Assembly: GCF_000966975.1 (NCBI RefSeq)
Contig: NZ_JZWV01000292.1
Location: 1 to 17,928 of the forward strand
Direction of reading: 5' to 3'
Length of the DNA: 17,928 nucleotides
Source of the DNA: Streptomyces katrae
Lineage (GTDB): Bacteria; Actinomycetota; Actinomycetes; Streptomycetales; Streptomycetaceae
A model generated the notes under the pieces. It had not been told where the DNA came from, searched no databases, and saw only the letters and a program-made list of their open reading frames with translations. The position numbers were made by a program, and so were the translations under genes. Every line of letters starts with the position of its first letter. Within the stretch, counting starts at the first letter, position 1. Of the stretch, positions 1 to 8,078 are shown piece after piece.

Positions 1-791
1 AAGGCGAACCAGTCCAGCACGCAGCCGATCGGCGGTGTGCCCGGGGCGGTGTTGCGGAAGGCGGAGAGGGCGAACAGGGTGGCGGCCATCCAGGCGAGGG
101 CGGGCCAGACCAGGCCCTCGCCCTGCGTGGTCAGGTACCAGGTGCCGATGATCACGGAGGCGGCCAGTGCCCACATGACCAGCATCATGAACACCGCGAA
201 GACCAGCAGACTGCCCGACCGGGCCACGGACAGCGCGAGGGCCGCCTCCTGCCGGGGCGACACGGGTTCGGCGGTGACCGAGAACAGTGTGTCGTTGTTC
301 GAGAACAGCAGCCGCACCGGTACCCGTCCGCCGTTCATGACGGCCCGGAACTCGATGTCGGTCTCGTAGGTGTCGAACGGGTAGTCGCCGATCGAGCCGC
401 CGGAGAGGGCGACCCGCACGTCCCTGGTCGTGAGCCGCTCGTGTGCCTTGAACGCCAGGTCGCCGACGGTGGCCGCGGACGTCTGGAGGCCCAGGTCGGC
501 CACTGGGGCCGTGCCGTCCTCCTCGCCGAGGGCCCCGCGCGGGACGACCCGGACCCTGAGCACCAGCTCCCTGCCCGCGGCGTCGACGCGCTGGACGGTG
601 GCCTCCACGTCCACGCGGTCGGCGGCGCCGGACCCGGCGGTGCGGACCGTGTCGGCCGCCTGCCGCTCCGAGAACTGCAGCCACGACCCGACGGCCACCG
701 CCGCCACGATCAGGACCGCGATCGGGATCAGGACGGGGAGGACCGACGTCCCGGAGCGGCGCGGGGGAGGAGGGTCCCAGGTGGACGTCAT
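1..791 (-). CDS. DUF4436 family membrane protein (3' end outside window)
   Basis: 263 residues are visible and the C-terminus lies beyond position 1. Residues 17-38 form an N-terminal membrane anchor. An extracytoplasmic domain follows, containing YPFDTYETDI (residues 137-146). Two hydrophobic helices lie at about 192-220 and 227-245. The segment RN-x-(A)PG-x-PP-x-G (about 246-256), just after the last visible helix, is a hallmark of DUF4436 proteins of mycobacteria and streptomycetes. The biochemical role of this family is unknown; the topology suggests an envelope protein with its central domain outside the cell. The ATG at 789-791 has GGAG 5-6 bases upstream on the minus strand. It follows the LysR gene in the same direction after about 157 bases and a hairpin, so it is probably a separate transcript. 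Family assignment is from recalled sequence pattern. Confidence 0.8.
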   Translation of the reverse strand, partial: MTSTWDPPPPRRSGTSVLPVLIPIAVLIVAAVAVGSWLQFSERQAADTVRTAGSGAADRVDVEATVQRVDAAGRELVLRVRVVPRGALGEEDGTAPVADLGLQTSAATVGDLAFKAHERLTTRDVRVALSGGSIGDYPFDTYETDIEFRAVMNGGRVPVRLLFSNNDTLFSVTAEPVSPRQEAALALSVARSGSLLVFAVFMMLVMWALAASVIIGTWYLTTQGEGLVWPALAWMAATLFALSAFRNTAPGTPPIGCVLDWFA

Positions 792-905
792 CGTGACTCC
801 GGCGGCAGGAGGGGCGCAGCGGGTTCCTCCGGCCAGCGAAACCTCTCGGCGGCGCCGTCGCCACCCGGGTGGCCCGCCCGGCACCCCGCCCCCACCGGCG
901 CGGGG

Positions 906-931
906 CCGGGCGGCTTCCGGCGTACGCCCGG
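906..931 (-). terminator. GC-rich hairpin downstream of the LysR gene
   Basis: CCGGGCG (906-912) pairs perfectly with CGCCCGG (925-931) around a 12-base loop. It lies 18 bases past the LysR stop codon and before the DUF4436 start. There is no T-run, which is common for streptomycete terminators. Confidence 0.4.
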
Positions 932-948
932 GCGGGCGGGCGGCGCGG

Positions 949-1884
949 TCAGCGGGGGATCACCCAGTCCGGCATCCAGGTCCCGGCGGTGTCCCGCCCG
1001 CCCGCCGCGCCGGCGAGGTGGGCGCGGAGGGCGGCCAGCCCCGGGTGGGGGTTGTCGCGGCGCCAGAGCAGCGCGTGCGGGTAGACCGGCGTCGGACCGG
1101 TCACCGGGATCCGGCGCAGACCGTGGCCCGCCGGCCAGACCAGCCGGGTCCGTTCGCTCATGAAGGTGGCCAGGGCCGGGGTGTCGGCGATGGTGTCGAG
1201 GAGCGCGTCGGAGCCGAAGTTGGGGCCCGTCGCCTCGATGGTGAGGCCGAACTCCGCCACCAGGTCGTCGTAGTAGGCGGTCCACTCGGTGCCCGGCACC
1301 ACGCCCGGCATCCAGATCCGGTGCCCGGCCAGCTCGGCGAGGGTCACCGACCGGGCACCCGCCAGCGCGTGGGCGGGACCGGTCAGCAGCTGGAGCGGCT
1401 CGTCGAGCACCCGTACGGCCTCGACGTCCTCCGGAAGGGGCCGGCCCGGCGCGGCCACGGCGCGGAAGGACGCGTCGATCGCACCCGAGCGGATGGCGGC
1501 CACGGCCGTGTCGATCTCCAGCAGCATCACCACGTCGAGCTCGATCTCGGGGTGGGCGCGGTGGAACTCGCGCATCAGCCCCGTCGCCGCGCCCCGCGAG
1601 TTGATCACGTCCACGCGCAGCGGACGTCGGTCCGTACGGACCGACGCGACCGCGCGCTCGGCCGTGCGCAGCAGCTCCCGGGCGTGCGGCAGGAACGCCT
1701 GCCCGTCGATGGTGAGCTCGGCGCCGCGCGGCGTACGGGTGAACAGCCGCACCCCGAGGGCGCGCTCCAGCGCGGCGATGCGCTTGGAGACGGCCTGCTG
1801 GGTGACCGCCAGCTCGGCGGCGGCCTCCTGGAACTGCCCCGCCTCGGCGGCGGCGACGAAGGTCCGGACGGTGTCGAGGTCCAT
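949..1884 (-). CDS. LysR family transcriptional regulator
   Basis: 311 residues, the normal LysR length. The N-terminal winged helix begins MDLDTVRTFVAAAEAGQF. Its recognition region is AAAELAVTQQAVSKRIAALE (residues 21-40), followed by GVRLFTR at 44-50. The effector-binding domain starts near residue 90 (LRVDVINSRG). The ATG at 1882-1884 is the only start that keeps the complete HTH. The gene is divergent from an MFS exporter with a 132-base gap holding a perfect dyad, the classic LysR-plus-target layout. I infer that it controls itself and the exporter in response to a small molecule, but nothing in the sequence identifies the ligand. Confidence 0.93.
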   Translation of the reverse strand: MDLDTVRTFVAAAEAGQFQEAAAELAVTQQAVSKRIAALERALGVRLFTRTPRGAELTIDGQAFLPHARELLRTAERAVASVRTDRRPLRVDVINSRGAATGLMREFHRAHPEIELDVVMLLEIDTAVAAIRSGAIDASFRAVAAPGRPLPEDVEAVRVLDEPLQLLTGPAHALAGARSVTLAELAGHRIWMPGVVPGTEWTAYYDDLVAEFGLTIEATGPNFGSDALLDTIADTPALATFMSERTRLVWPAGHGLRRIPVTGPTPVYPHALLWRRDNPHPGLAALRAHLAGAAGGRDTAGTWMPDWVIPR

Positions 1885-1899
1885 ACCGCCACCCTAGGG

Positions 1900-1918
1900 C
1901 CACAACGATCGGTTGTGG
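1900..1918. promoter_or_regulatory. Inverted repeat, candidate LysR operator
   Basis: CCACAAC-N5-GTTGTGG is a perfect 7-bp dyad located 16 bases upstream of the LysR start and about 100 bases upstream of the exporter start. The 10-mer GATCGGTTGT in its right half (1907-1916) recurs exactly at 1982-1991, and a shorter GGTTGT lies at 1933-1938. Multiple half-sites across the gap fit LysR tetramer binding (inference). Confidence 0.55.
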
Positions 1919-2016
1919 TGGGGTGGCCTCCCGGTTGTTTGATCCCGGCAGGGAAACCCCGCTTTGATGCCGCTGCACGCTGATCGGTTGTACGGGCAGG
2001 GGCAGGAGCGTCGGGC

Positions 2017-3309
2017 ATGGGGAGTGGGCGGTGGCGGGGACACCCGCGCGGCCATCGGCTGGGGCGGCCGTTCGGCCGGCTCTGGGCAGCGTACGGGACC
2101 AGTGCGCTCGGCACGTGGCTCGCCTTCGGGGCCTTCCCCCTGATCGCCGTCCGGGTGCTGCACGCCGGGCCGGCCGAGGTGGCCGCGCTGTCCTCCGCCG
2201 GGGCGGCGGCGGGCGCCGTCGCGGCGGTGCCGCTGGGCCCGTGGGCGGAGTCGCGCCGCAAGCGGCCCGTCCTGGTCGCGATGGACCTGCTGCGGTGCGC
2301 GGCGCTGCTGACGGTCCCGGCGGCCTTCGCGCTCGGCGCGCTCACCTTCCTCCAGCTCCTGCTGGTCTCCGTCGTCGTCGCGACGGCCGACATCACCTTC
2401 CGCGCCGCCTCCGGCGCCTACCTGAAGACCCTGCTGCCCGCCGGGGACCTGCTCGCCGCCAACGCCCGGCTGGAGTCCACCGCCTGGACGACCACCATCG
2501 CCGGACCGCCGCTGGGCGGCGCCCTGACCGGGCTGCTCGGCCCCGTGGCGACGGTGGTGGCGGACGCGGCGAGCTACCTGCTGTCGGCCCTGGCCATCCG
2601 CGCGACGGGCGGGCACGAACCGCCGCCCCGCCGCCCGGAGACGGGGCGGCCGAGGGCCCGGGACCTCCTGGAGGGCTGGCGGTTCGTCCTCGCCGACGCG
2701 GGCCTGCGCCCGCTGCTCTTCAACGCCGCCCTGTTCAACGGCCTGGTGATGGCCACCTCGCCGCTGCTGGCCGTCCTGATGCTCGGCCCGCTCGGCTTCG
2801 AGCCGTGGCAGTACGGCCTGGCCTTCGCCGCGCCCTCGGTCGGCGGGCTCCTCGGCTCGCGGCTGGCCCGTCCGCTCGTCACCCGGTACGGGCAGCACCG
2901 GGTCCTGACCGTCTCCGGAACCCTGCGCGCCCTCTGGTCCGTCGGCCTGGCCTTCGTGGGCCCGGGCACCGGGGGCCTGCTGCTGGTGACGGGCGTCGAG
3001 TTCGGGCTCATCCTCTGCTGCGGGGTCTTCAACCCGGTGTGCGCCACCTACCGCCTCGAACGCACCCCCTCCGGCCGCGTCACCCGTACGCTCTCCGCCT
3101 GGGCGGTGACGACGAAGGCCGCGACCGCCCTCCTGACGGCGCTCTGGGGCGTCCTGGGGACCCTCCTCGGCCCCCGCCCGGCCCTCGCCCTGGCGGGCGT
3201 GCTGCTGCTGGCCACCCCGCTGCTGCTCCCGCGCCGGCCCCCGCCCGCTCCGGACCCGGCGCGCGGGAGGGCCCACGGGTTCAAGGACGGGACCGCGGGG
3301 CGGACGTGA
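2017..3309 (+). CDS. MFS transporter (MFS_3 / EntS-like exporter)
   Basis: 430 residues with about 10-12 hydrophobic helices. The first half contains a loop PLGPWAESRRKRPVL (about residues 73-87), the cytoplasmic loop 2-3 signature in degenerate form. A central loop follows with HEPPPRRPETGRPRARDLLEGW. DLLEGWRFV immediately before the second helix bundle is typical of the MFS_3 group of drug and siderophore exporters (family knowledge). AGGAG at 2004-2008 sits 8 bases before the ATG. It is divergent from the LysR gene, which probably regulates it. Its last 29 bases overlap the 3' end of the converging SDR gene, so no terminator fits between them. The substrate is unknown. Confidence 0.9.
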   Translation: MGSGRWRGHPRGHRLGRPFGRLWAAYGTSALGTWLAFGAFPLIAVRVLHAGPAEVAALSSAGAAAGAVAAVPLGPWAESRRKRPVLVAMDLLRCAALLTVPAAFALGALTFLQLLLVSVVVATADITFRAASGAYLKTLLPAGDLLAANARLESTAWTTTIAGPPLGGALTGLLGPVATVVADAASYLLSALAIRATGGHEPPPRRPETGRPRARDLLEGWRFVLADAGLRPLLFNAALFNGLVMATSPLLAVLMLGPLGFEPWQYGLAFAAPSVGGLLGSRLARPLVTRYGQHRVLTVSGTLRALWSVGLAFVGPGTGGLLLVTGVEFGLILCCGVFNPVCATYRLERTPSGRVTRTLSAWAVTTKAATALLTALWGVLGTLLGPRPALALAGVLLLATPLLLPRRPPPAPDPARGRAHGFKDGTAGRT

Positions 3310-4849
3310 CGGGCGGGGCGGAGCCGTCGGCGGGGACCCGTTCGGCCGCGCGGGCGATGTTGCGGGCCATTCCGCCGAAGACCGCCGCGTGGAAGGGGCT
3401 GACGGCCCACCAGTACAGGTGGCCGAGCAGGCCGCGCGGGTGGAAGAGGGCCCGCTGCCGGTAGCGGGACCGGTCCGCGTGCACCGGGTCGGGGTCGGCG
3501 TACATCTCCAGCCAGGCCAGCCCCGGTACCCGCATCTCGGCGCGCAGCCGCAGCAGCCGGCCCGGCTCGATCTCCTCCACCCGCCAGAAGTCCAGGGCGT
3601 CGCCCACCCGCAGCCGGCCGGCGTCACGGCGGCCCCGGCGGATGCCGCCGCCGCCCCCCAGCCGGTCCAGCCAGCCGCGTACCGCCCAGGCCAACGGGAA
3701 GGAGTACCAGCCGTTGTCCCCGCCGATGCCCTCCACCACCCGCCACAGGGCCCCCGGCGGGGCCGCCACCGGTGCGGTGCGGTGATCGGTGTAGAGGCTG
3801 CCGCCCGCCCAGTCCGGGTCGGTGGGCAGGGGGTCGCTGGGCGCGCCGGGCAGGGAGGCGTTGGACCACCGGGTGCTCACCCGCGCCTCGCGGACCCGCC
3901 GCAGCGCCAGGGCCAGGGCCCGGTCGAAGGGCAGCGGCCCGCCCGGCGGATCGGGCACCCAGCGGGCGATGTCGTGCTCCGCGCACACCACCTCGTGGCG
4001 CAGCGACTCGGCGAGCGGCCGGGCCAGCGCCCGGGGAACGGGGGTGACCAGGCCGATCCAGAGGCTGGAGAGACCCGGACTGAGCATGGGCACGCGCAGG
4101 ATGCGCCGGTCCGGAAGCCCGGCCACCCGGGCGTAGCGGCGCATCATCTGCTCGTACGTCAGGACGTCGGGCCCGCCGATGTCGAAGGCCCGGCTGACCT
4201 CGGGCGGCATCGCGGCGCTCCCGACCAGGTAACGCAGCACGTCGCGCACGGCGATGGGCTGGACCCGGGTACCCACCCAGCTCGGCGTGACCATCACGGG
4301 CAGGCGCTCCGTCAGGTAGCGCAGCATCTCGAACGAGGCCGAGCCCGACCCGATGACCACGGCCGCCCGCAGCACGGTGCAGGGCACGCCGGACGCCAGC
4401 AGGACGGCCCCCACCTCGGCCCGGGAGCGCAGGTGCGGAGAGAGCCGTTCGGGGGACGGCCCGGCCGGGGTGAGACCGCCGAGGTAGACGATGCGCCGTA
4501 CGCCGGCCAGCCGGGCCCGCTCGGCGAACAGGCGGGCGGCCGCCCGGTCGCGCTCCTCGAAACCGGGCCCGCCGCCGAGGGCGTGCACCAGGTAGTAGGC
4601 GACGGCCACCCCGCGCAGGGCCGCGTCCAGTGAGTCCCCGTCGGTGACGTCGCCGCGCACCACCTCGACGCGGGAGGCCCACGGGTGGTCGCGCAGCCGT
4701 TCCGGGGAGCGGGCCAGCGCCCGGACCCGGTAGCCGGCCTCGAGGAGTTCGGGCACCAGACGGCCGCCGATGTAGCCGGTGGCACCGGTGACCAGGCACA
4801 GGCCACCCGTCGGCCGCGTACCCGTCGGGCTCGTCCCGTCACCGCTCAT
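3281..4849 (-). CDS. SDR-type NAD(P)-binding protein fused to DUF2867
   Basis: 522 residues. The start chosen is ATG 4847-4849, preceded by GGGGAG at a good distance; the open frame upstream lacks coding character. Residues 17-28 (LCLVTGATGYIG) carry the TGxxGxxG nucleotide-binding loop, followed by a Rossmann fold with VEVVRGDVTD at about 61-70. There is no YxxxK catalytic pair, so this is an atypical (NmrA/YbjT-like) SDR. From about residue 325 (STRWSNASLPGA) to about 505 the sequence matches DUF2867: WRVVEGIGGDNGWY, LWRVEEI-type strands, and PRGLLGHLYWWAVSPFHAAVF near the end. SDR-DUF2867 fusions are common in actinobacteria; no reaction has been established that I know of. It overlaps the MFS gene tail-to-tail by 29 bases. 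Confidence 0.88.
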   Translation of the reverse strand: MSGDGTSPTGTRPTGGLCLVTGATGYIGGRLVPELLEAGYRVRALARSPERLRDHPWASRVEVVRGDVTDGDSLDAALRGVAVAYYLVHALGGGPGFEERDRAAARLFAERARLAGVRRIVYLGGLTPAGPSPERLSPHLRSRAEVGAVLLASGVPCTVLRAAVVIGSGSASFEMLRYLTERLPVMVTPSWVGTRVQPIAVRDVLRYLVGSAAMPPEVSRAFDIGGPDVLTYEQMMRRYARVAGLPDRRILRVPMLSPGLSSLWIGLVTPVPRALARPLAESLRHEVVCAEHDIARWVPDPPGGPLPFDRALALALRRVREARVSTRWSNASLPGAPSDPLPTDPDWAGGSLYTDHRTAPVAAPPGALWRVVEGIGGDNGWYSFPLAWAVRGWLDRLGGGGGIRRGRRDAGRLRVGDALDFWRVEEIEPGRLLRLRAEMRVPGLAWLEMYADPDPVHADRSRYRQRALFHPRGLLGHLYWWAVSPFHAAVFGGMARNIARAAERVPADGSAPPVTSAPRSRP

Positions 4850-4974
4850 GGACCGGCTCCCCTTCTTCCTGCGGTGATGCGGGCACCGCCCTTCCGAGCC
4901 TGGACCCGGGCGGGCCCGGCCGCAACGCCGCGCCTCCGGGGCGGGTGCCGTGCGGGCGTGCGGAGGGGGCGGGT

Positions 4975-4980
4975 TACGGT
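4975..4980 (+). promoter_or_regulatory. Possible -10 element (TACGGT)
   Basis: GGTTACGGT lies 27 bases before the ATG of the membrane protein gene and resembles streptomycete -10 sequences. No convincing -35 is visible 16-19 bases upstream, so this is weak. Confidence 0.25.
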
Positions 4981-5006
4981 GTCCCTTTTCGAGGGGGGAG
5001 ACAGCG

Positions 5007-6083
5007 ATGTCGCACCAGACGGGGTGGGGACAGCACCACCCGGGACAGCCCGCACCGCAGTGGGGAGGCTGGGCGCCGCCCCCGCCGCGGCCGGGCGTCA
5101 TTCCGCTCGGGCCGCTCCAAACGGGCGATGTGCTCAGCGGCGCCTTCACGGCGTTCCGGCGCTACTGGAAGCCGCTGACCGGTGTCATCCTGCTGGTCCA
5201 GGGCATCGGGATCCTGCTGGTCGGCGCGGCGATCGGCATCGCCGGCGTCGGCGTGGACACCCGCTTCGCCGCGGTGTTCAACCTCCCGGCGGGCGAGACC
5301 CCGGCGGCCGGGGACGTCGTGGCCCTGCTGCTGTACCTGGCGCCCGTCGTGGTGCTGATGCTGGTCACCATGGTCCTGCTCACCGGGATGATCGCCGCCG
5401 TGTGCCCGGCGGTGATCCAGGAGGCGGTGCTCGGCCGCCCCACCACCTTCGCCGCGATGTGGCGGCGCTGCTGGTCCCGGCTGCCGTCCGTCCTCGGGGT
5501 CCTGGTGTGCGTGGGGCTGCTCGCGGGCGGCCCGGTGCTGGTCCTGTACGCGGTCTGCGTCCCCTGGCTCTTCGCGGACGGCGGGGTCCCGCCGCTCCCC
5601 GTGTTCGTGCTGCTCCTGGGCGTGCTGCTCTGGATGCCCGTCATGCTGTGGCTCGCCGTCCGCTTCAGTCTGGCGCCCGCCGTCGCGGTGTGCGAGGGGC
5701 TCGGCCCGATCGCTTCCATGCGGCGCTCCGCCCGTCTGGTCGGCGGCGGCTGGTGGCGGACATTCGGCATCGCGGCGCTCGGATACCTGATGGCCGCGGT
5801 GGTCGGCTACGCCGTCCAGCTGCCGTTCACCTTCCTCGGGATGTTCGCGCTCCTCCCCGCCGTACTGGCCACGGGCGAAGCGGGGGACCCGACCACCCTG
5901 CTCTCCGGCATCGCCGTGTACGTGGCCTGCATGATGCTCGGCATGGCGGTCGGCTCGGTGTTCCAGCTCGGCTACCCCCAGCTGGTCCTGTCCCTGCTCT
6001 ACGTGGACCAGCGCATCCGCAAGGAGAACCTCGCCGAGGCCCTCCTCACCGCCGCCGCCCCGGCTCCCCCTGGCCCGCGCTGA
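5007..6083 (+). CDS. Polytopic membrane protein, DUF7847 / GDPD-membrane-domain type
   Basis: 358 residues. ATG 5007 has a GGGGGGAG ribosome site at 4993-5000; an in-frame ATG-less extension upstream is not needed. A Gly/Pro/Gln-rich cytoplasmic N-terminus (MSHQTGWGQHHPGQ) is followed by the block PGVIPLGPLQTGDVLSGAF (about residues 29-47). That block is typical of actinobacterial proteins annotated as glycerophosphoryl diester phosphodiesterase membrane domain or DUF7847. About six hydrophobic segments follow, at roughly 57-80, 108-142, 160-186, 195-215, 250-290 and 295-325, with the conserved pattern SLAPAVAVCEGLGPIASMRRS between the fourth and fifth. There is no catalytic phosphodiesterase domain. 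Function unknown. It is divergent from the SDR gene and followed by a hairpin at 6093-6128. Confidence 0.82.
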   Translation: MSHQTGWGQHHPGQPAPQWGGWAPPPPRPGVIPLGPLQTGDVLSGAFTAFRRYWKPLTGVILLVQGIGILLVGAAIGIAGVGVDTRFAAVFNLPAGETPAAGDVVALLLYLAPVVVLMLVTMVLLTGMIAAVCPAVIQEAVLGRPTTFAAMWRRCWSRLPSVLGVLVCVGLLAGGPVLVLYAVCVPWLFADGGVPPLPVFVLLLGVLLWMPVMLWLAVRFSLAPAVAVCEGLGPIASMRRSARLVGGGWWRTFGIAALGYLMAAVVGYAVQLPFTFLGMFALLPAVLATGEAGDPTTLLSGIAVYVACMMLGMAVGSVFQLGYPQLVLSLLYVDQRIRKENLAEALLTAAAPAPPGPR

Positions 6084-6092
6084 GGGCCGCAG

Positions 6093-6128
6093 CGGTGGTG
6101 GCGGGGCGCCTCGGGCGCTCCACCACCG
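6093..6128. terminator. Stem-loop after the membrane protein gene
   Basis: CGGTGGTGG (6093-6101) pairs perfectly with CCACCACCG (6120-6128), leaving an 18-base GC-rich loop. It starts 10 bases past the TGA. There is no T-tract. Confidence 0.5.
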
Positions 6129-6139
6129 GGCGGCAACAC

Positions 6140-6229
6140 CGGCGCCGTGCCGCCCGCGTTGCGGATCAGCTGCCGGAGCACCTTCAGCGTGGTGACGTAG
6201 TCCGCGTCGTCGAGCGGTCTCCTTAGCAC
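6140..6229 (-). pseudogene. Possible remnant of a regulator C-terminus
   Basis: Reading the minus strand, an open stretch encodes PLDDADYVTTLKVLRQLIR followed by NAGG. This looks like an amphipathic helix of a real protein, perhaps the C-terminal dimerisation helix of a MarR-like regulator. No start codon, ribosome site or DNA-binding part precedes it, and the flanking frame is low-complexity. It may be a decayed gene fragment, or a shadow frame. Low confidence. Confidence 0.2.
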
Positions 6230-6289
6230 AGCGGGTCCGATCGGGTGTGAACCTCCGCGATGCCCGCCCGGGCCGGGGTCCGCCGCGAC

Positions 6290-6295
6290 TACCGT
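6290..6295 (+). promoter_or_regulatory. Possible -10 element (TACCGT)
   Basis: GACTACCGTGG lies 45 bases before the ATG at 6341 and resembles streptomycete -10 regions. The -35 is unclear. Confidence 0.25.
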
Positions 6296-6340
6296 GGCGG
6301 GACGGCCACGCCGCGCGGCGGCCGGAGAGGAGCGGGCCTG

Positions 6341-7023
6341 ATGGGCACCGTGGTGGTGGGGTTCCGGCTCGGCTGGGACACGAAGGGCCGGCAGGCGACG
6401 GTGGTGCTCACCCGGGCGGGCGTCCTGCACCACAGCATGGGCCTGCTCGGCCTGGCGGCGCGCCCCGCGCGGCCGCACGCCCCGCACGGCCGCGACCCGC
6501 ACCCGGTGCCGCGCCAGGCGGCGACCCTGCGCAGGCTGTACGCCGACCTCCTGCACCAGGGGTACACCCGCCGGCTGATCGCCCCGGCCTGCGTCCGCCT
6601 CACCACCGAAGAACACCCCCTCCACGCCCGCCCTTGGGGCGAGCACGCCCCGAGGGCGCACCCGGAGCTGATCGCCGACTTCACCGGCGCGGCGCCTTCG
6701 GGGCCGCGCTCGCTCGAGGACGCCCTGAGCGAGTTCTACGCGGCGATCGGCCTCACCGACCGCCGGAAACCCGCCGGGCCGCCCGTTCCGCGCCGGCCGG
6801 TCCCGCCCCAGGCCGTCCCGCTCCCGCCCCCGCCGAGGGGCGCCCGCTGGCCTCCCGTCCCGGACGCGCCGCCGGCTGGACCGTCACGGGCGCGGGCGTA
6901 CGGCTGCGCGTGGGGCAGTCCGGCGAGGACCTCACCCCGCGCGAGGTCGCCGAACTGCAGGCCGCCCTGACGGCCTGGCTCCGTCACCAGGGCCGCCCCG
7001 GGGCGGGGTCCGCGGCCAGATGA
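6341..7023 (+). CDS. Hypothetical protein with an apparent -1 frameshift
   Basis: ATG 6341 follows GGAGAGGAG (6324-6332) at an ideal distance. The first about 165 residues look like genuine protein: MGTVVVGFRLGWDTKGRQAT, then AATLRRLYADLLHQGYTRRL and SLEDALSEFYAAIGL near 125-140. After about position 6840 this frame degenerates into Arg/Pro/Ser-rich sequence and stops at 6970. The neighbouring frame instead becomes protein-like (GWTVTGAGVRLRVGQSGEDL, then TPREVAELQAALTAWLRHQ) and stops with TGA 7021-7023. Third-position GC switches frame at the same place. Candidate slip points are CCCCC at 6827-6831 and GGGG at 6837-6840. Adding one base gives a 227-residue protein; as it stands the product would be 209 residues. 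I do not recognise the family. Confidence 0.6.
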
Positions 7024-7034
7024 GCGGGCGGGGC

Positions 7035-7904
7035 TCAGTCGCGCAGCAGCTCTTCGCGCAGACTGCCCAGGGTGCGGGTGAGCAGGCGCGAGACGTGCAT
7101 CTGTGACATGCCGATCTCCTCCCCGATCTGCCGCTGGGTCATCTCCTGCCCGAAGCGCAACTGCAGGATGCGCGTGGTGCGTTCGTCCAGTCCGGACAGG
7201 AGCGGCGCCAGGGAGTGCAGGTCCTCGACCGTCTCCAGCGCGTGGTCGGTGTCACCCAGCGTCTCGGCGAGGCTGTGCGCGGACCCGGCGGCCGCGGGCA
7301 CCGGCTCCCGGCCGTCGGCGGAGCCCGAGGGGGCGTCGAGGGACTGGGCGCTGTAGCCGTTCGCCGCGACCAGGCCCTGGCGGACCTCCTCCTCGTCGAG
7401 GTCCAGGTGCTCGGCGAGTTCGGCGGGGGTGGGCGCGCGGCCCGTCGCGGAGGTCAGGTCCTCCGTGGACCTGGCCAGCTGCGACCGCAGCTCCTGGAGG
7501 CGGCGCGGGACCCGTACGGCCCAGGTGGTGTCGCGGAAATGACGCTTGATCTCGCCGGTGATGTACGGCAGGGCGAGGGTGGAGAACTGGGTGTTCCGGT
7601 CGAGTTCGTAGCGGTCGATGGCTTTGATCAGGCCGATGATGCCGACCTGCACGATGTCCTCGTTCTCCGGGCCGCCCGGGCGGTCCCGGAACGGGCGGGC
7701 GGCGAAGTTCACCAGCGAGATGTTCATCTCGATCAGCGTGTTGCGGACGTACTGGTACTCCGGGGTGCCCTCTTCCAGGCTCCGCAGCCGTTCGAAGAAC
7801 ACCCGCGTCAGCCGGCGGGCCTCGGCCGGTTCCACCTCCCGTGGGCAGGGCACGTCCGGCAGTCCGTCATGCGTCGTCACCTCGGCAGTAGCCGTGAAGG
7901 TCAT
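7035..7904 (-). CDS. RNA polymerase sigma factor, SigB/SigF/SigG group
   Basis: 289 residues. ATG 7902-7904 has AAGGAG about 7 bases upstream; the open frame continues farther upstream but without coding character. Region 2 spans about 50-125, with the core-binding and -10 recognition stretch DIVQVGIIGLIKAIDRYELD and then FSTLALPYITGEIKRHFRD. Region 3 runs from about 129 (WAVRVPRRLQELRSQL) to about 190. Region 4.2 is at about 236-289, with the HTH MTQRQIGEEIGMSQMHVSRL. The sequence is typical of the multiple SigB-like stress and development sigma factors of Streptomyces, normally held by anti-sigma/anti-anti-sigma proteins. None is adjacent here. It is divergent from a small winged-helix gene, and a palindrome lies 46 bases upstream of the start. 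Confidence 0.94.
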   Translation of the reverse strand: MTFTATAEVTTHDGLPDVPCPREVEPAEARRLTRVFFERLRSLEEGTPEYQYVRNTLIEMNISLVNFAARPFRDRPGGPENEDIVQVGIIGLIKAIDRYELDRNTQFSTLALPYITGEIKRHFRDTTWAVRVPRRLQELRSQLARSTEDLTSATGRAPTPAELAEHLDLDEEEVRQGLVAANGYSAQSLDAPSGSADGREPVPAAAGSAHSLAETLGDTDHALETVEDLHSLAPLLSGLDERTTRILQLRFGQEMTQRQIGEEIGMSQMHVSRLLTRTLGSLREELLRD

Positions 7905-7949
7905 CGTCTCCGCTCCTTGGGCACGTGTGCTTGCGGTGCGTGCTCGAAC

Positions 7950-7967
7950 GTTCCGATCAATCGGAAC
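7950..7967. promoter_or_regulatory. 18-bp palindrome in the sigma / winged-helix intergenic region
   Basis: GTTCCGATCAATCGGAAC has perfect 8-bp arms and a 2-base centre. It overlaps a second short palindrome GAACGTTC (7946-7953). It sits 46 bases upstream of the sigma ATG and 126 bases upstream of the winged-helix GTG, a plausible shared operator. The binding protein is unknown; the divergent winged-helix protein is the obvious candidate (inference). Confidence 0.5.
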
Positions 7968-8060
7968 TCGGATTCCGCTCACCATGAACCCTGCCGGGAG
8001 AAGCGGACACACGTCAAGAGATACAGGAAAAGCATTTCTGGATTTGCCTTTCTTCAGTCT

Positions 8061-8078
8061 CCCGCCAAGAATGGCGGG
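8061..8078 (+). promoter_or_regulatory. Small inverted repeat next to the ribosome site of the winged-helix gene
   Basis: CCCGCC-AAGAAT-GGCGGG is a perfect 6-bp stem with a 6-base loop. It ends immediately before the GGTGGAG ribosome-binding sequence. It could be an operator or an mRNA hairpin near the start. Confidence 0.35.

Noticed and set aside
430..1983. Long plus-strand open frame opposite the DUF4436 and LysR genes
   Set aside because: Arg/Gly/Pro-rich, spans two real minus-strand genes and has no domain; a GC-driven shadow frame.
3389..4633. Long plus-strand open frame opposite the SDR gene
   Set aside because: Low-complexity His/Gly/Arg-rich product; the minus strand carries the TGxxGxxG and DUF2867 protein.
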